64,000 nucleotides of DNA. Origin: Haladaptatus paucihalophilus DX253 (GTDB lineage: Archaea > Halobacteriota > Halobacteria > Halobacteriales > Haladaptataceae). The notes under the pieces were generated by a model that did no database searches, had not been told where the DNA came from, and worked only from the letters and a program-made list of their open reading frames with translations. Made by a program: the position numbers and the translations under genes. Shown piece by piece: positions 16,316-24,655 of this stretch; the stretch's first letter is position 1, and each line of letters begins with the position of its first letter. The stretch is from positions 2,753,734 through 2,817,733 of the forward strand of contig NZ_AQXI01000001.1 of the NCBI RefSeq assembly GCF_000376445.1, given 5' to 3'.

Positions 16316-16540
16316 GCGTGTTCTTGTAGATATCATTCTATACCTCCGGCGAGCTGCCCGAAGTGATATGTCCGTTATAATGCGAATACTGTACTCTGTT
16401 TTCCCAAATCGTCGCACGAAGAACGATAGATTGGTTCACCATTACAAACGTTTAATAGCCCGGGAGGAATACCGGAAAAACACAATACTGTAAGCTATGG
16501 ACACGACTCTGCAGACAGGTGAACGGGGTATCGAACGGGC

Positions 16541-16554
16541 GACGTCGCGACGTC
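16541..16554. promoter_or_regulatory. 14-bp perfect palindrome before the TsdA-like gene
   Basis: GACGTCGCGACGTC is a perfect dyad ending 10 bp before the start codon at 16565 and just ahead of its Shine-Dalgarno GGAGG (16557-16561). In RNA it could form a hairpin that affects access to the ribosome site. As DNA it lies too far downstream for a normal operator. Confidence 0.35.
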
Positions 16555-16564
16555 GGGGAGGACG

Positions 16565-17803
16565 ATGAATCGACGGATCGCAACCGTCTCCCTCGCGTTC
16601 GTTCTCGTCTTGGCGGGTTGCACCGCACCCATGTTGTATCAGAAGGACTCCAGCCAGGCCGGTGAGCTCAAGCTCCCCGGCGACTGGAGCGGCTTCGAGT
16701 GGATGGACAAGAATCTTCGAGAGGGGCAGGCCGGTGATGACATGCGGTATCGCAACGAGACCGCCGGACAGCAGGCCGCGTTCGTCCCGAAGAAGATGAA
16801 CAACTCGACGCTGCCCGAGAACGAACATCGACGCGAACTCGTCAAATACGGTCGGCAACTGTTCGCGAACACGGCCAACGAGATTCCGAACCAGACCGGC
16901 ACGAGTCGGATGTCCTGTGCGAACTGTCACGGCGGCGGGTCGCTCCCGACCGCGAACGGCATGGTCGGGCAGGACATCAAGATGATTCCGCTCGTCGGGA
17001 CGGCCGCGGGCTATCCCGAGTGGACGGGCCGAACGAGCAGAATGCGAGACATGCGCCAGCGCATTCAGGGGTGCTTCCTCCGGAGCATGAACACTGACCC
17101 GGAGAACATCCCGGAATACGACAGCCGCGAGATACAGGCGATGGAGTCGTACCTCGTCTGGCTGGCGAAGGGAACGCCTGTCCAGAAGGTTCCGTACTGG
17201 CGTCACATCCGCAAGCCCGAGGGAAGCGAGAAGATGCCGATACCCAACGTCAACCCCGTCCGCGGGGCGAAGCTGTACCTCGAAAACTGTGCGTCCTGTC
17301 ACGGTAAGGACGGACAGGGGTCGAAAGGACAGTATCCGCCGCTGTGGGGACCGGACTCCTACAACGACGGGGCGGGCATGGGCCGAATCTACACCGCATC
17401 CGGCTTCATCCGTGAAGCGATGCCGTACGGTTCGGCACACACGGTGAGCGATTGGCGCGACGTCCAAGACATCGCCGGATTCGTCAACGGCCACGACCGT
17501 CCGCATCTCGACCGTCAGAACAAGGACTGGTCGGCGGACGGACCGCCGGACGAGGCCGTCTACTACAAGCGCGTGCAGGACCGGTTCGGGTACAACATGA
17601 ACCCGATGCGCAAGAAGCTCCTCATGGCCGGAATCCCGGTCGGAACGGAGCCGCTCAACAAAGGGGACATCCCGAAGAACACGGACAAGTACCGGAACGC
17701 GTTGAACGAGACGTCGATCAACGGCACCGCGAACGCGAGCGCCAGTGGCGCTATCGTCAACGTGTTCGGCGGGTCGAACCGGGACGACCAGCGGGCGTCC
17801 TAA
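16565..17803 (+). CDS. tsdA: Diheme cytochrome c lipoprotein, thiosulfate dehydrogenase (TsdA)-like
   Basis: Predicted to oxidise thiosulfate to tetrathionate (or the reverse) on the outer face of the membrane, passing electrons to or from the respiratory chain. The 412-residue product has a lipoprotein signal with LAGC (Cys19) and two haem sites, CANCH (118-122) and CASCH (242-246). The TsdA-specific haem-1 Cys ligand is in RIQGC (Cys170), followed by FLRSMN. The haem-2 region YPPLWGPDSYNDGAGMGRI and candidate Met ligand in FIREAMPYG (Met286) also match the family. It sits between the ccmF and ccdA/ccmC genes and is the only c-type cytochrome in the window. A 23-codon leader frame ends in an ATGA overlap with its start. 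Confidence 0.82.
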   Translation: MNRRIATVSLAFVLVLAGCTAPMLYQKDSSQAGELKLPGDWSGFEWMDKNLREGQAGDDMRYRNETAGQQAAFVPKKMNNSTLPENEHRRELVKYGRQLFANTANEIPNQTGTSRMSCANCHGGGSLPTANGMVGQDIKMIPLVGTAAGYPEWTGRTSRMRDMRQRIQGCFLRSMNTDPENIPEYDSREIQAMESYLVWLAKGTPVQKVPYWRHIRKPEGSEKMPIPNVNPVRGAKLYLENCASCHGKDGQGSKGQYPPLWGPDSYNDGAGMGRIYTASGFIREAMPYGSAHTVSDWRDVQDIAGFVNGHDRPHLDRQNKDWSADGPPDEAVYYKRVQDRFGYNMNPMRKKLLMAGIPVGTEPLNKGDIPKNTDKYRNALNETSINGTANASASGAIVNVFGGSNRDDQRAS

Positions 17804-17852
17804 CGCGGGAATCGTTTCAATTTTACCTCTTTCGGAGCACACGAACGGAACG

Positions 17853-18536
17853 ATGGCAGGAACACCGAGCGTCGTCGCGGTCTTCTTCGCGGGAGTAGTG
17901 ACCATTCTGACGCCGTGTTGTCTTCCGATGCTTCCCCCGATGCTCGCGGGGAGCGTCGGTCACCGCTTCCGACCGCTGTCGATCGTGTTCGGGAGCATCA
18001 GCTCGTTCACCGCCCTCGGCGTGGCGACGGGTTTCTTCGGCGGTCTCTCCCCGGACGCGCTTCGCGGCCCGTTGATGGCGGTGATGATAGCGTTCGGTGC
18101 GGTCATGGCGGACGACGACGTTCACGAGGTGTACTCGACGTACGCTTCGAAGGTCGCCGGTCGCGCGACCGAGGCGACCGCGCTCGTGGACGAGCGCGAC
18201 CACCCCCTCGCCAGCGCGTTCCTGCTCGGACTTCTACTCGGCGTCGTTTGGCTGCCGTGCGTCGGGCCGATTCTCGGCGGGGTGCTGGCGTACGTCGGGA
18301 CGACCGGCGACGTATCTCGGAGCGCCTCCCTCCTGTTCGTCTACGGACTCGGCTTCTCGGTGCCCCTGCTCGGGGTCGCCTACGGGAGCAAGCGCGGCGG
18401 TCGGGCCCTCGCCGACACCGTGATGCGAGGACGGCGACCAGTACAGTTCAGGAAAGTGGCGGGCTACGTTCTCGTCGTGACGGGCGTTGCGATGCTGTTC
18501 GACATCGACAAACTCGTCATGTCGTTGCTTGCGTGA
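17853..18536 (+). CDS. ccdA: CcdA-like thiol-disulfide electron transporter
   Basis: Six-helix membrane protein of the CcdA/DsbD-beta family, 227 residues. It moves reducing equivalents from cytoplasmic thioredoxin to outer thioredoxins used in cytochrome c maturation. The two redox Cys positions are visible in TPCCLPM (Cys22/Cys23) and LPCVGP (Cys136), matching the S/TPCxLP and TPCxGP motifs. The doubled Cys at 22-23 is unusual. The ATG at 17853 gives the normal short N-terminus. It lies 49 bp after the cytochrome gene and 64 bp before ccmC, and would supply the thioredoxin encoded at 15806-16276. Confidence 0.88.
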   Translation: MAGTPSVVAVFFAGVVTILTPCCLPMLPPMLAGSVGHRFRPLSIVFGSISSFTALGVATGFFGGLSPDALRGPLMAVMIAFGAVMADDDVHEVYSTYASKVAGRATEATALVDERDHPLASAFLLGLLLGVVWLPCVGPILGGVLAYVGTTGDVSRSASLLFVYGLGFSVPLLGVAYGSKRGGRALADTVMRGRRPVQFRKVAGYVLVVTGVAMLFDIDKLVMSLLA

Positions 18537-18600
18537 GGAACGCTCGCTGAAACGAAACTGATTAGTCGCGGGGGTAAACAATAGTGCATGGTGTAGGCAC

Positions 18601-19323
18601 ATGCGCGCAATATCCTCTAAATTGGGCCTTCTCGTTCGATTTTTCGACCGGGTGATGTGGAGCAGGGCAGTCAGGTGGGGGACGTTCATCGCGGGACTCG
18701 CCTCTATCGTTCTCGTCTTCGGGTTCGCGTCGAGCACGATGTACGGTATCGAGCACGGTGCGAACCTAATCGCATACTGGCACATCGCGCTGGCGTGGAC
18801 CAGTTCGGTGGCGCTCGCCACGACGTTCCTTGGGAGCGTCTTCTATCTGCGCTACGAAGGCCGGTTCTGGAACCGCCTCGCGCACAGCGCGGGCGAAATC
18901 GGCTTCCTGTTCGCCACGCTGACGCTCATCACCGGCAGCATTTGGGGCAAAGTCATCTGGAACTCGTGGTGGGAGTGGAGCGACGTCCGCCTCGTCACTT
19001 TCCTCATCGTGTGGCTCGTGTACGCGGGCTATCTCGTCGTTTACTCCTCGACCGAGAACAGCGACGACGAGCGCTACGCGTCCGTCTACGGCGTCCTCGG
19101 GTTCGTGACCGTACCCATCTCCTACGCCGCGACGCGCCTCTGGACGCCGACGTTTCACGAAGCGACCCTCGGGAACGGGAACGTCAGCGCGAACATCGAC
19201 CCGCTCACCCTCGTCGTCTCGATACTCGCGGTCACGTTCCTGTACGCGTACCTGATGGGCGTCCGAATCAAACTCCACGAGCTAGAAGACAAGGTTCATT
19301 GGGGGAACGCACACAACCGATAA
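18601..19323 (+). CDS. ccmC: Haem exporter/handling protein CcmC
   Basis: Loads haem onto CcmE. The 240-residue protein has six helices and the tryptophan-rich loop ITGSIWGKVIWNSWWEW (about residues 110-126) followed by SDVRL. The usual WWxWDxRL motif is changed by one extra residue (WWEWSDVRL), which is notable. The flanking His ligands appear as WHIALAW (His61) and TPTFHEATL. The ATG at 18601 follows a TATA-like GTAAACAATAG near 18573. It is followed after 2 bp by a 38-residue CcmD-like peptide. Confidence 0.9.
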   Translation: MRAISSKLGLLVRFFDRVMWSRAVRWGTFIAGLASIVLVFGFASSTMYGIEHGANLIAYWHIALAWTSSVALATTFLGSVFYLRYEGRFWNRLAHSAGEIGFLFATLTLITGSIWGKVIWNSWWEWSDVRLVTFLIVWLVYAGYLVVYSSTENSDDERYASVYGVLGFVTVPISYAATRLWTPTFHEATLGNGNVSANIDPLTLVVSILAVTFLYAYLMGVRIKLHELEDKVHWGNAHNR

Positions 19324-19325
19324 CC

Positions 19326-19442
19326 ATGGAACCACTACTCATCGCCGGATACGGGGCCATTTTCCTCCTGATATTCGGCTACGTCCTTCGATTGCAGCGG
19401 CGACTCGTCTCGCTCGAAAAACGGCTGAGCGACCGGCGATAA
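19326..19442 (+). CDS. ccmD: CcmD-like small membrane protein
   Basis: A 38-residue peptide with one helix (LLIAGYGAIFLLIFGYVL) and a basic, coiled C-terminus (QRRLVSLEKRLSDRR). CcmD proteins have exactly this form: one helix, then a charged tail with R/K-rich LE-type heptads, acting in the CcmABC complex to release holo-CcmE. It starts two bases after the ccmC stop, so the pairing is strong despite the low information in so short a sequence. Confidence 0.8.
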   Translation: MEPLLIAGYGAIFLLIFGYVLRLQRRLVSLEKRLSDRR

Positions 19443-19472
19443 CGCGACCGGCTATTTTTCGACGGCGATGAA

Positions 19473-20555
19473 TCAGTCGAAGCGGACGGGCGACATCTCG
19501 CGGAGCATCGACGATGACTCGCCGCCGACCGCATCCGCGACCGACTGGCCGACGACGGGTGCGCGGGTGATTCCGAGGCCGCTCATCCCGACGGCGAGGT
19601 AGTAGTTTTCGGTGGTTCCCTCGCCGACGATGGGGAGTCCGTCCGGCGTGACGGTTCGATACCCGGTCCACGCCGTGTCCCGCCGAAGGTCGTCCGCGTC
19701 GAACCCGAGATGGCCCAATAGGTTCCTCGCCCGTTGCTCGAACGCGCCGCCGTCGTCGGGAGTCGCCGTTGTATCGGGATTCGCGTCCTCGTCGTCTCGA
19801 TAGTCGGTGTTGTAGTGGCCGACGTACACGCCGTTCGAGTAGTCGCGGACGTAGAGGTCGTTTTCGAAGAGCGAGAAGGGAATCTCGACGTCCTCGTCGG
19901 TTTCGAAGCCGACGATGGGTCCGGCGGTTCGTCGCAACGGGAGGTCGTCTTTGCCGCCGAGTTCCGGTGCCCACGGTCCGGCGGCGTTCACGACGGCATC
20001 GACCGCTATCTCGTCGCCGTCCAGTTCGAGGCCGGTCACGCGGCCCGACTCGGTGTCGAGGTCCGTAACCGTCGTCCCGGTTCGAATCGTCGCGCCCGCA
20101 GCCCGCGCTTTCCGGGCGTACAGTTCCGCGACGGCAACGGGGTCGAAGTAGCCGTCCTCGGGCGTGTAAAGCTCCCCGACGGCGCGGTCGTCGTCGTACG
20201 GTCCGTCGCCCGACCGCACGGTCGCGTCCACCCCCGCGGCGTCGAGGTCGTCGGCGTACTCCCGATACGTCTCCAGCGTCGATTCCGACCACGCGACGTG
20301 ACGAAGCCCCGTTCGCGTGTAGTCGAGGTCGCCGTCGTCGATGAACGCCGCGTACTCCTCCCACGCGCGCCGCCGAAGTCGGTGCTCGAACTCGGTCGGC
20401 GGAACCGCCTGCCACACGAAGACGGCCATCGACGCCGCCGTCGTCCCCGAGCCGATTTCGTCCCGTTCGAAAAGCGTGACCTCGTGACCGCGGTCGGAGA
20501 GGTGGTACGCGCAACTGGTGCCGATGACGCCTCCGCCGATGATGCCGACGTTCAT
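19473..20555 (-). CDS. FAD-dependent oxidoreductase, glycine/D-amino acid oxidase (DAO) family
   Basis: A 360-residue flavoprotein with N-terminal FAD-binding GIIGGGVIGTSCAYHLSDRG and LFERDEIGSGTT. The mid-protein segment AVVNAAGPWAPEL closes the FAD site and the C-terminal LAVGMSGLGITRAPVVGQSVAD is the usual DAO ending. It oxidises an amine or amino acid, but the substrate cannot be deduced. The ATG at 20555 is the one immediately before the FAD motif. It is convergent with ccmD and divergent from a small membrane protein gene. Two other DAO-family genes are at 57472 and 58663. Confidence 0.85.
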   Translation of the reverse strand: MNVGIIGGGVIGTSCAYHLSDRGHEVTLFERDEIGSGTTAASMAVFVWQAVPPTEFEHRLRRRAWEEYAAFIDDGDLDYTRTGLRHVAWSESTLETYREYADDLDAAGVDATVRSGDGPYDDDRAVGELYTPEDGYFDPVAVAELYARKARAAGATIRTGTTVTDLDTESGRVTGLELDGDEIAVDAVVNAAGPWAPELGGKDDLPLRRTAGPIVGFETDEDVEIPFSLFENDLYVRDYSNGVYVGHYNTDYRDDEDANPDTTATPDDGGAFEQRARNLLGHLGFDADDLRRDTAWTGYRTVTPDGLPIVGEGTTENYYLAVGMSGLGITRAPVVGQSVADAVGGESSSMLREMSPVRFD

Positions 20556-20686
20556 TGCTCTGGCCTGGACGATGGACTCGTAGCTACCTGAGTTTTGTCC
20601 GTATCGGTCGGGGCCGAACCGTCGGTACCGCGAGGGACGATAGAACGGAAAACGAACGCTATTTTCGTACCATCCGCGATGAGAAA

Positions 20687-20696
20687 GGATATACGT
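20687..20696 (+). promoter_or_regulatory. TATA box of the 78-residue membrane protein
   Basis: GGATATACGT lies about 28 bp upstream of the ATG at 20720, consistent with leaderless transcription, and supports that this short gene is real. Confidence 0.45.
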
Positions 20697-20719
20697 AATA
20701 CGGTTGAGATTCAGACACG

Positions 20720-20956
20720 ATGGTCCTTCCAGCGTCGGAACCCCCCGCCTCCAAACTGGCGTACTTCGCCAACGCTCCGCTGTTCGTCTTCCTCGCCGTC
20801 GTGATGGCGCTGTACGTCGCGGCGAACCTCCTCGTGCTTCACGGGGACGGTATGGAAACGCTCGGTGACGCCGCACAGCAGTTTTTCATCGGTACCGTCG
20901 GAGCGTATCTCGGCATCTGCCTCTCGAACCTCGTCTGGGACGCTGCGTTTCGGTGA
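20720..20956 (+). CDS. Small two-helix membrane protein
   Basis: A 78-residue protein of unknown function with hydrophobic segments LFVFLAVVMALYVAANLLVL and FFIGTVGAYLGICLSNLVW. GC-rich third positions and a well placed TATA box support expression. No family is recognised. It is convergent with an even smaller membrane protein. Confidence 0.6.
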   Translation: MVLPASEPPASKLAYFANAPLFVFLAVVMALYVAANLLVLHGDGMETLGDAAQQFFIGTVGAYLGICLSNLVWDAAFR

Positions 20957-20995
20957 TTCGACGCCGCGTTTGCGCATCGAAGCGTCGTTGCGTCG

Positions 20996-21169
20996 CTACC
21001 CGAACGTGTCCGCGATTTCGGCGAGCGCGTAGAGGATTGCCACGACGGCGACGCCAATCGATATCGTCCCGAACAGTCGGTTCCTCGGGACGACCGTGAC
21101 CTGCGAAACGAGAAGCAACGCGACCAGAATGACGAGCGCGGCGAGAAGTCGGTCGGTTCTGTCGTTCAT
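20996..21169 (-). CDS. 57-residue two-helix membrane protein
   Basis: A short gene: MNDRTDRLLAALVIL followed by VALLLVSQVTVV (helix 1), a basic turn RNRLFG and a second helix ISIGVAVVAILYALAEIAD. The pattern of acidic/basic N-terminus and two helices, plus strong GC bias at third positions, supports coding. Function is unknown. Its stop is 39 bp from the stop of the convergent 78-residue membrane gene. Confidence 0.6.
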   Translation of the reverse strand: MNDRTDRLLAALVILVALLLVSQVTVVPRNRLFGTISIGVAVVAILYALAEIADTFG

Positions 21170-21280
21170 GTTTCACAATGTCGTATCGTCGCGTTAAACT
21201 ATTCGATTGTCTGATACCCCATCGAACCCATCCCGTGCCAGTCGTGAGGTGTCCGTATCGACGGGGCCAGATAAAACCGG

Positions 21281-22372
21281 TTAGCGACCGACCGGCCGGT
21301 CGTCGACCGAGACGCGCTCGCCCGTCTCGGCGGAGCGGTAGATAGCGTCCATGACGCGCTGGGTGGTGAGCGCCTGCTCGATGGTGTTGAACTCGGGTGC
21401 CTCGCCCGCCGCGACGGCATCGAGGAACCGCTTGTCGCTGCCGCGCCAGCCGGTGTGGTCGAGCGAGGCGTCGCTGACCGACGATTCGACGAGGTGGTCG
21501 GTACCGCGATGGCTTCCCTCCAGCATGGTCAACGTCTCGCCGCCGAGGTCGAGGCGTGCGCCCGCCTCGCTTCCGCGGACGACGAACTCCTGATTGGCCG
21601 TTTCGTTGGCCGCCCACGCGACTTCGAGCGAGAGCGTCCGGTCGTCGGCACAGCGGATCAGCGCCGTCGCCGAGTCCTCCACGTCGAACACGGCTTCCTC
21701 CGTCGCGTCGTACCAGTCGTCCGGGTCCACGTAGTCGTCGCGGTCGCCGAATCCCATGCGGGTGACGGCGAACACGTCCTCGACCGGCGGGAATCCCATC
21801 AGATACAGCGCGAGGTCGATGGCGTGGACGCCGATATCGACCACGACGCCGCCGCCCGAGAGTTCCTCGTTGGTGAACCACGACCCGACGCCGGGAATCC
21901 CCCGACTGCGGACGTAGTTTGCCCGCACGTGGCGAATCTCCCCGAAGTAGTCGTCCTTCTGATAGCCCATGAACAACTCCGCCGCGGTCGAGACGCGGTT
22001 GTGGAAGTTCACCATGCAAAAGCCGTCGGCCGCTCGTGCGGCCTCGGCCATGCGTTCTGCGCTCTCCAGCGTGTCCGCGAGCGGTTTCTCACAGAACACG
22101 TCGTAGCCGTGGCTCAGCGCGGCGACGACGGCCGCTTCGTGGTAGGTGTTGGGCGTGGAAACGGCGACCGCATCGAGATTCTCCGCCTCGTACATCGCCT
22201 CGAACCCTTCGTAGGTGGCCGCGCCGTACGCCGATTCGAATTCGTCGCGCGTCGCGGGGTCGATGTCCGCACCCGCTACCACGTCGTGTCCGAGTTCTTC
22301 GGCGTTGGTCGCGTGGGTCTGCCCCATGAATCCCAACCCGACGACGCCGAGACGAACTGTTGGTTCCTGCAT
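21281..22372 (-). CDS. Gfo/Idh/MocA family NAD(P)-dependent oxidoreductase
   Basis: A 363-residue dehydrogenase, usually acting on a sugar, inositol or related polyol. The Rossmann motif is LGVVGLGFMGQTH near residue 8. The family motif is DVFCEKPLADT, with catalytic-type Lys in EKP, and GGGVVVDIGVHAIDLALYLMG carries the second conserved site (D-x-G-x-H). The ATG at 22372 directly precedes the Rossmann fold and has ACTTATTTC (minus strand, 22397-22405) about 29 bp upstream, the expected TATA spacing. It appears monocistronic. The substrate is unknown. Confidence 0.87.
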   Translation of the reverse strand: MQEPTVRLGVVGLGFMGQTHATNAEELGHDVVAGADIDPATRDEFESAYGAATYEGFEAMYEAENLDAVAVSTPNTYHEAAVVAALSHGYDVFCEKPLADTLESAERMAEAARAADGFCMVNFHNRVSTAAELFMGYQKDDYFGEIRHVRANYVRSRGIPGVGSWFTNEELSGGGVVVDIGVHAIDLALYLMGFPPVEDVFAVTRMGFGDRDDYVDPDDWYDATEEAVFDVEDSATALIRCADDRTLSLEVAWAANETANQEFVVRGSEAGARLDLGGETLTMLEGSHRGTDHLVESSVSDASLDHTGWRGSDKRFLDAVAAGEAPEFNTIEQALTTQRVMDAIYRSAETGERVSVDDRPVGR

Positions 22373-22396
22373 GGGAACGGAGACGGGTCGATGGAT

Positions 22397-22405
22397 GAAA
22401 TAAGT
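22397..22405 (-). promoter_or_regulatory. TATA box of the Gfo/Idh/MocA gene
   Basis: ACTTATTTC on the minus strand is centred 29 bp upstream of the ATG at 22372. It supports the short start and a leaderless transcript. Confidence 0.45.
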
Positions 22406-22487
22406 GGCCGTCACCGGCGAAGCTTCCACCAGTCGTTCGATACGGGACGCTTCCACCCAATCGCTTGCGATGGGTGTTTTCCACCAC

Positions 22488-23015
22488 TCACCCGTCGTCG
22501 TACGGGACGATCACCGTCACTTCGTTCCGCCCCCGCTCGGTCGTCACGTGCACGTCGAACGCCGCCGCGAGGACGTGCGTCTCGCCGGTTCGATTCTGGA
22601 CGACGATGCCGCGACTGGCCTCGCACGCACCGAACTGTCGGTTCGGGCCGCGTGTCGTCGCACAGCGTTCGTCGCCCCACGCTTGCGCCGCCGATCGGTT
22701 GTACGCCACCTGGTACACAGTTCCTGATTCGACGCGGGAGGACCGGAGCGCGTCTATCGTCGGTTGGAGGCTCGCTCGCACCGCCGAGATGGCCGCCTCC
22801 CGACGGTTCCATCGATACGACGACGGGATTCCCGTCGCTGCGCCGTGAACTCCGCGCGACAGGACGCGCTGTGCGTTCCCGACGGGAGCGTCGTAATCGC
22901 CGCTCGCGGCTACGTCCGCGCTGTAGCCCAGTTGGAGGTAGGCGAACACCGCGGGCGCGAGCGCGACGGCGACCACGGCCGCCGCCGTGAGGACGAGTTG
23001 AGCGCGATTTTTCAT
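22488..23015 (-). CDS. Pilin-like protein, last gene of the type IV pilus operon
   Basis: A 175-residue protein with an archaeal class III-type N-terminus: KNRA followed by QLVLTAAAVVAVALAPAVFAYLQL, where cleavage after Ala is plausible. The rest is a soluble domain of unknown fold with two Cys (ERCATTRG and FGACEAS) that could form a disulfide, and a final beta-rich FDVHVTTERGRNEVTVIVPYDDG. The ATG at 23015 overlaps the previous stop in ATGA. The upstream GTG at 23024 is possible but less likely. It is probably one of the haloarchaeal DUF7261-7289-type families (from memory, not checked). Confidence 0.75.
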   Translation of the reverse strand: MKNRAQLVLTAAAVVAVALAPAVFAYLQLGYSADVAASGDYDAPVGNAQRVLSRGVHGAATGIPSSYRWNRREAAISAVRASLQPTIDALRSSRVESGTVYQVAYNRSAAQAWGDERCATTRGPNRQFGACEASRGIVVQNRTGETHVLAAAFDVHVTTERGRNEVTVIVPYDDG

Positions 23016-23458
23016 ACGTACCACACCCAGATGGTCACGTCGCCGTTGGTGGTCGTCACCGTCGAAACGCCGACCGGGACGCCGCCCGGTCTTCGATAGC
23101 CGACCGAACCGTACGGCGTCTCGACCCGAAACATCAGGTTGTCCGGGAGGATGCGGTCCACGCGAGTCTCCAACGCACTCTTTTCTCGGCGGAACGACTC
23201 CTTCGACTCGATTATCTCCGCCAACCGCGTCGCGCCGTGGTGTCGCGGGGCCTCGTGGACGAGCACCGCCCCGGTATCCTTCGCGTACAGGTCGAGTTGC
23301 GTTCCGCGCGTGTTCGGCGACGGAACGCCGAACGCGAACCCCATCGTGACGCCGAGGACGAGCACGACGCCGATTCCCGCCTCAACGACGGACAGCGACA
23401 GTTGAGCGCGAGACGACCGCGAGCCGTCACGCGGTGTCTCGCTACGTCCCCTACACAT
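23012..23458 (-). CDS. Pilin-like protein of the type IV pilus operon
   Basis: A 148-residue protein with a basic N-terminus, SSRA then QLSLSVVEAGIGVVLVLGVTMGFAF, which fits an archaeal prepilin with an acidic residue inside the hydrophobic stretch. The soluble part is about 110 residues with no recognised motif (TRLAEIIESKESFRREKSALE looks helical, then beta). Its ATG lies inside the last codons of the preceding gene (8-bp overlap), and its stop overlaps the next start by 4 bp. An assembly or minor pilin role is inferred from context. Confidence 0.75.
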   Translation of the reverse strand: MCRGRSETPRDGSRSSRAQLSLSVVEAGIGVVLVLGVTMGFAFGVPSPNTRGTQLDLYAKDTGAVLVHEAPRHHGATRLAEIIESKESFRREKSALETRVDRILPDNLMFRVETPYGSVGYRRPGGVPVGVSTVTTTNGDVTIWVWYV

Positions 23459-24164
23459 CGACCGTCACCGCCAGAACCGCTTTTCGGGTTTTCGCCGGGT
23501 AATAGGTGACGTTGACGCTGCCCGTCGGGAGACTACCGTCCGCTTCGAACGAGAATCGAGTCGTCTCGAACCGCGAAAGAGGAATGTGAAACCGCCCGTC
23601 GATACCCGACGCGTTCCGCAACACCACCCGACCGTTCGCTCGGACGACACTCACGGTCGTTCCGTCCGGCGGGTGAACGGCGAGCGTCGCGTTCGGCGTG
23701 CGGCGTGGGAGGGTAAACTGGGGGTCGCTCGTCGATAACGGGGGCGTCAGCGTCACCGCGCTCCGATTCTCGACGAGGACGATTCGGCGAATCGTCACGC
23801 CGCCCGTCGGTGAGCCTCGTTCGGCGACGACGGTTCCGCCGAGGCGAATGCGGACGTCCCGTTCGCCGACCACCGGAAACCACGCCGTCAGCCGACTCGC
23901 GTTGAATCCGTCGAGCGTCGTCGCGTTGACGACGTTCGACCGAACCGTCAACGAACTGTCCGCCGAGACGAGTCGCTCGCTCGTCGCCACGGCGGCCCGT
24001 CGCGTCGTTGGATTCCTGTCCGCACCGATCAACGCCCTGTCGGCGATACCGACGCTCAATCCCGTCACCATCGTCAGGATGAGCAGTGCGACCGCCAACG
24101 CGGGCAAGTTCATCTGCGCGCGTCCCTTCGATCCGTGTCGCCGCTCACGACGCATCGAACTCAT
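23451..24164 (-). CDS. Pilin-like protein of the type IV pilus operon
   Basis: A 237-residue protein: a basic leader (RRERRHGSKGRA) followed by QMNLPALAVALLILTMVTGLSVGIAD, a pilin-type transmembrane segment. The rest is an outer domain of mostly beta character with several N-glycosylation sequons (NATT, NASR, NRSA, NATL, NASG, NVTY). No enzymatic motif is present. It overlaps both neighbours. The size is larger than a normal pilin, suggesting a minor pilin or tip-type subunit. Confidence 0.75.
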   Translation of the reverse strand: MSSMRRERRHGSKGRAQMNLPALAVALLILTMVTGLSVGIADRALIGADRNPTTRRAAVATSERLVSADSSLTVRSNVVNATTLDGFNASRLTAWFPVVGERDVRIRLGGTVVAERGSPTGGVTIRRIVLVENRSAVTLTPPLSTSDPQFTLPRRTPNATLAVHPPDGTTVSVVRANGRVVLRNASGIDGRFHIPLSRFETTRFSFEADGSLPTGSVNVTYYPAKTRKAVLAVTVDV

Positions 24165-24655
24165 CGCTTTTCACCTCGTTTCAGTTCCACGACGAGGCCG
24201 TCCGGACCGCTTCGAACCGTGATGAGCGCCGGTTCACGACTCGACCAGTTTCCGCGCACGGTCGCCACCCGCGACGGAAGGGCGAGTCGCACGCTCGAGT
24301 TCAGTCGGTCGTTCGGGTGGTCGAGCGTCAGTGTTGTTCCGTCGGCTCGAATGGTGTACCCACGTCCGCGAACCGTTTCGGGCAACGAAACGCTGGTTCG
24401 AACGTCGACGTTCGTTCCGACCTCGGGAACCGCCTGTTGGATTCGCTCGGCCGACTTCGACAGCACGCGTTGTCCCATCTCGTCGCCGACGGCCGTTCTG
24501 TACTTGGGAACGACGCCGCCGTACAAGGTGGTCGTCAGCAGGCCGACATACAGCACGACGAGTCCGGCTTCGAGCACCTTGCCGATGACCGGGCTAACCG
24601 CCCGGTCGTCCGTTTCGTTCACCCCGTCGTCGGCGCTGCGCGTTCGTTCGTCCAT
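24161..24655 (-). CDS. Type IV pilin-like protein with canonical archaeal prepilin motif
   Basis: A 164-residue protein with DDRAVSPVIGKVLEAGLVVLYVG near residue 17. RAVSPVIG is the classical N-terminus of haloarchaeal pilins, so this is the clearest pilin of the operon. The segment departs from the classical form after VIG (KVLEAGL rather than VILM). The soluble domain (GGVVPKYRTAVGDEMGQRVLSKSAERIQQAVP, then beta) is unrecognised. It starts on the last base of the preceding stop (1-nt overlap) and overlaps the next gene by 4 bp. Confidence 0.8.
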   Translation of the reverse strand: MDERTRSADDGVNETDDRAVSPVIGKVLEAGLVVLYVGLLTTTLYGGVVPKYRTAVGDEMGQRVLSKSAERIQQAVPEVGTNVDVRTSVSLPETVRGRGYTIRADGTTLTLDHPNDRLNSSVRLALPSRVATVRGNWSSREPALITVRSGPDGLVVELKRGEKR

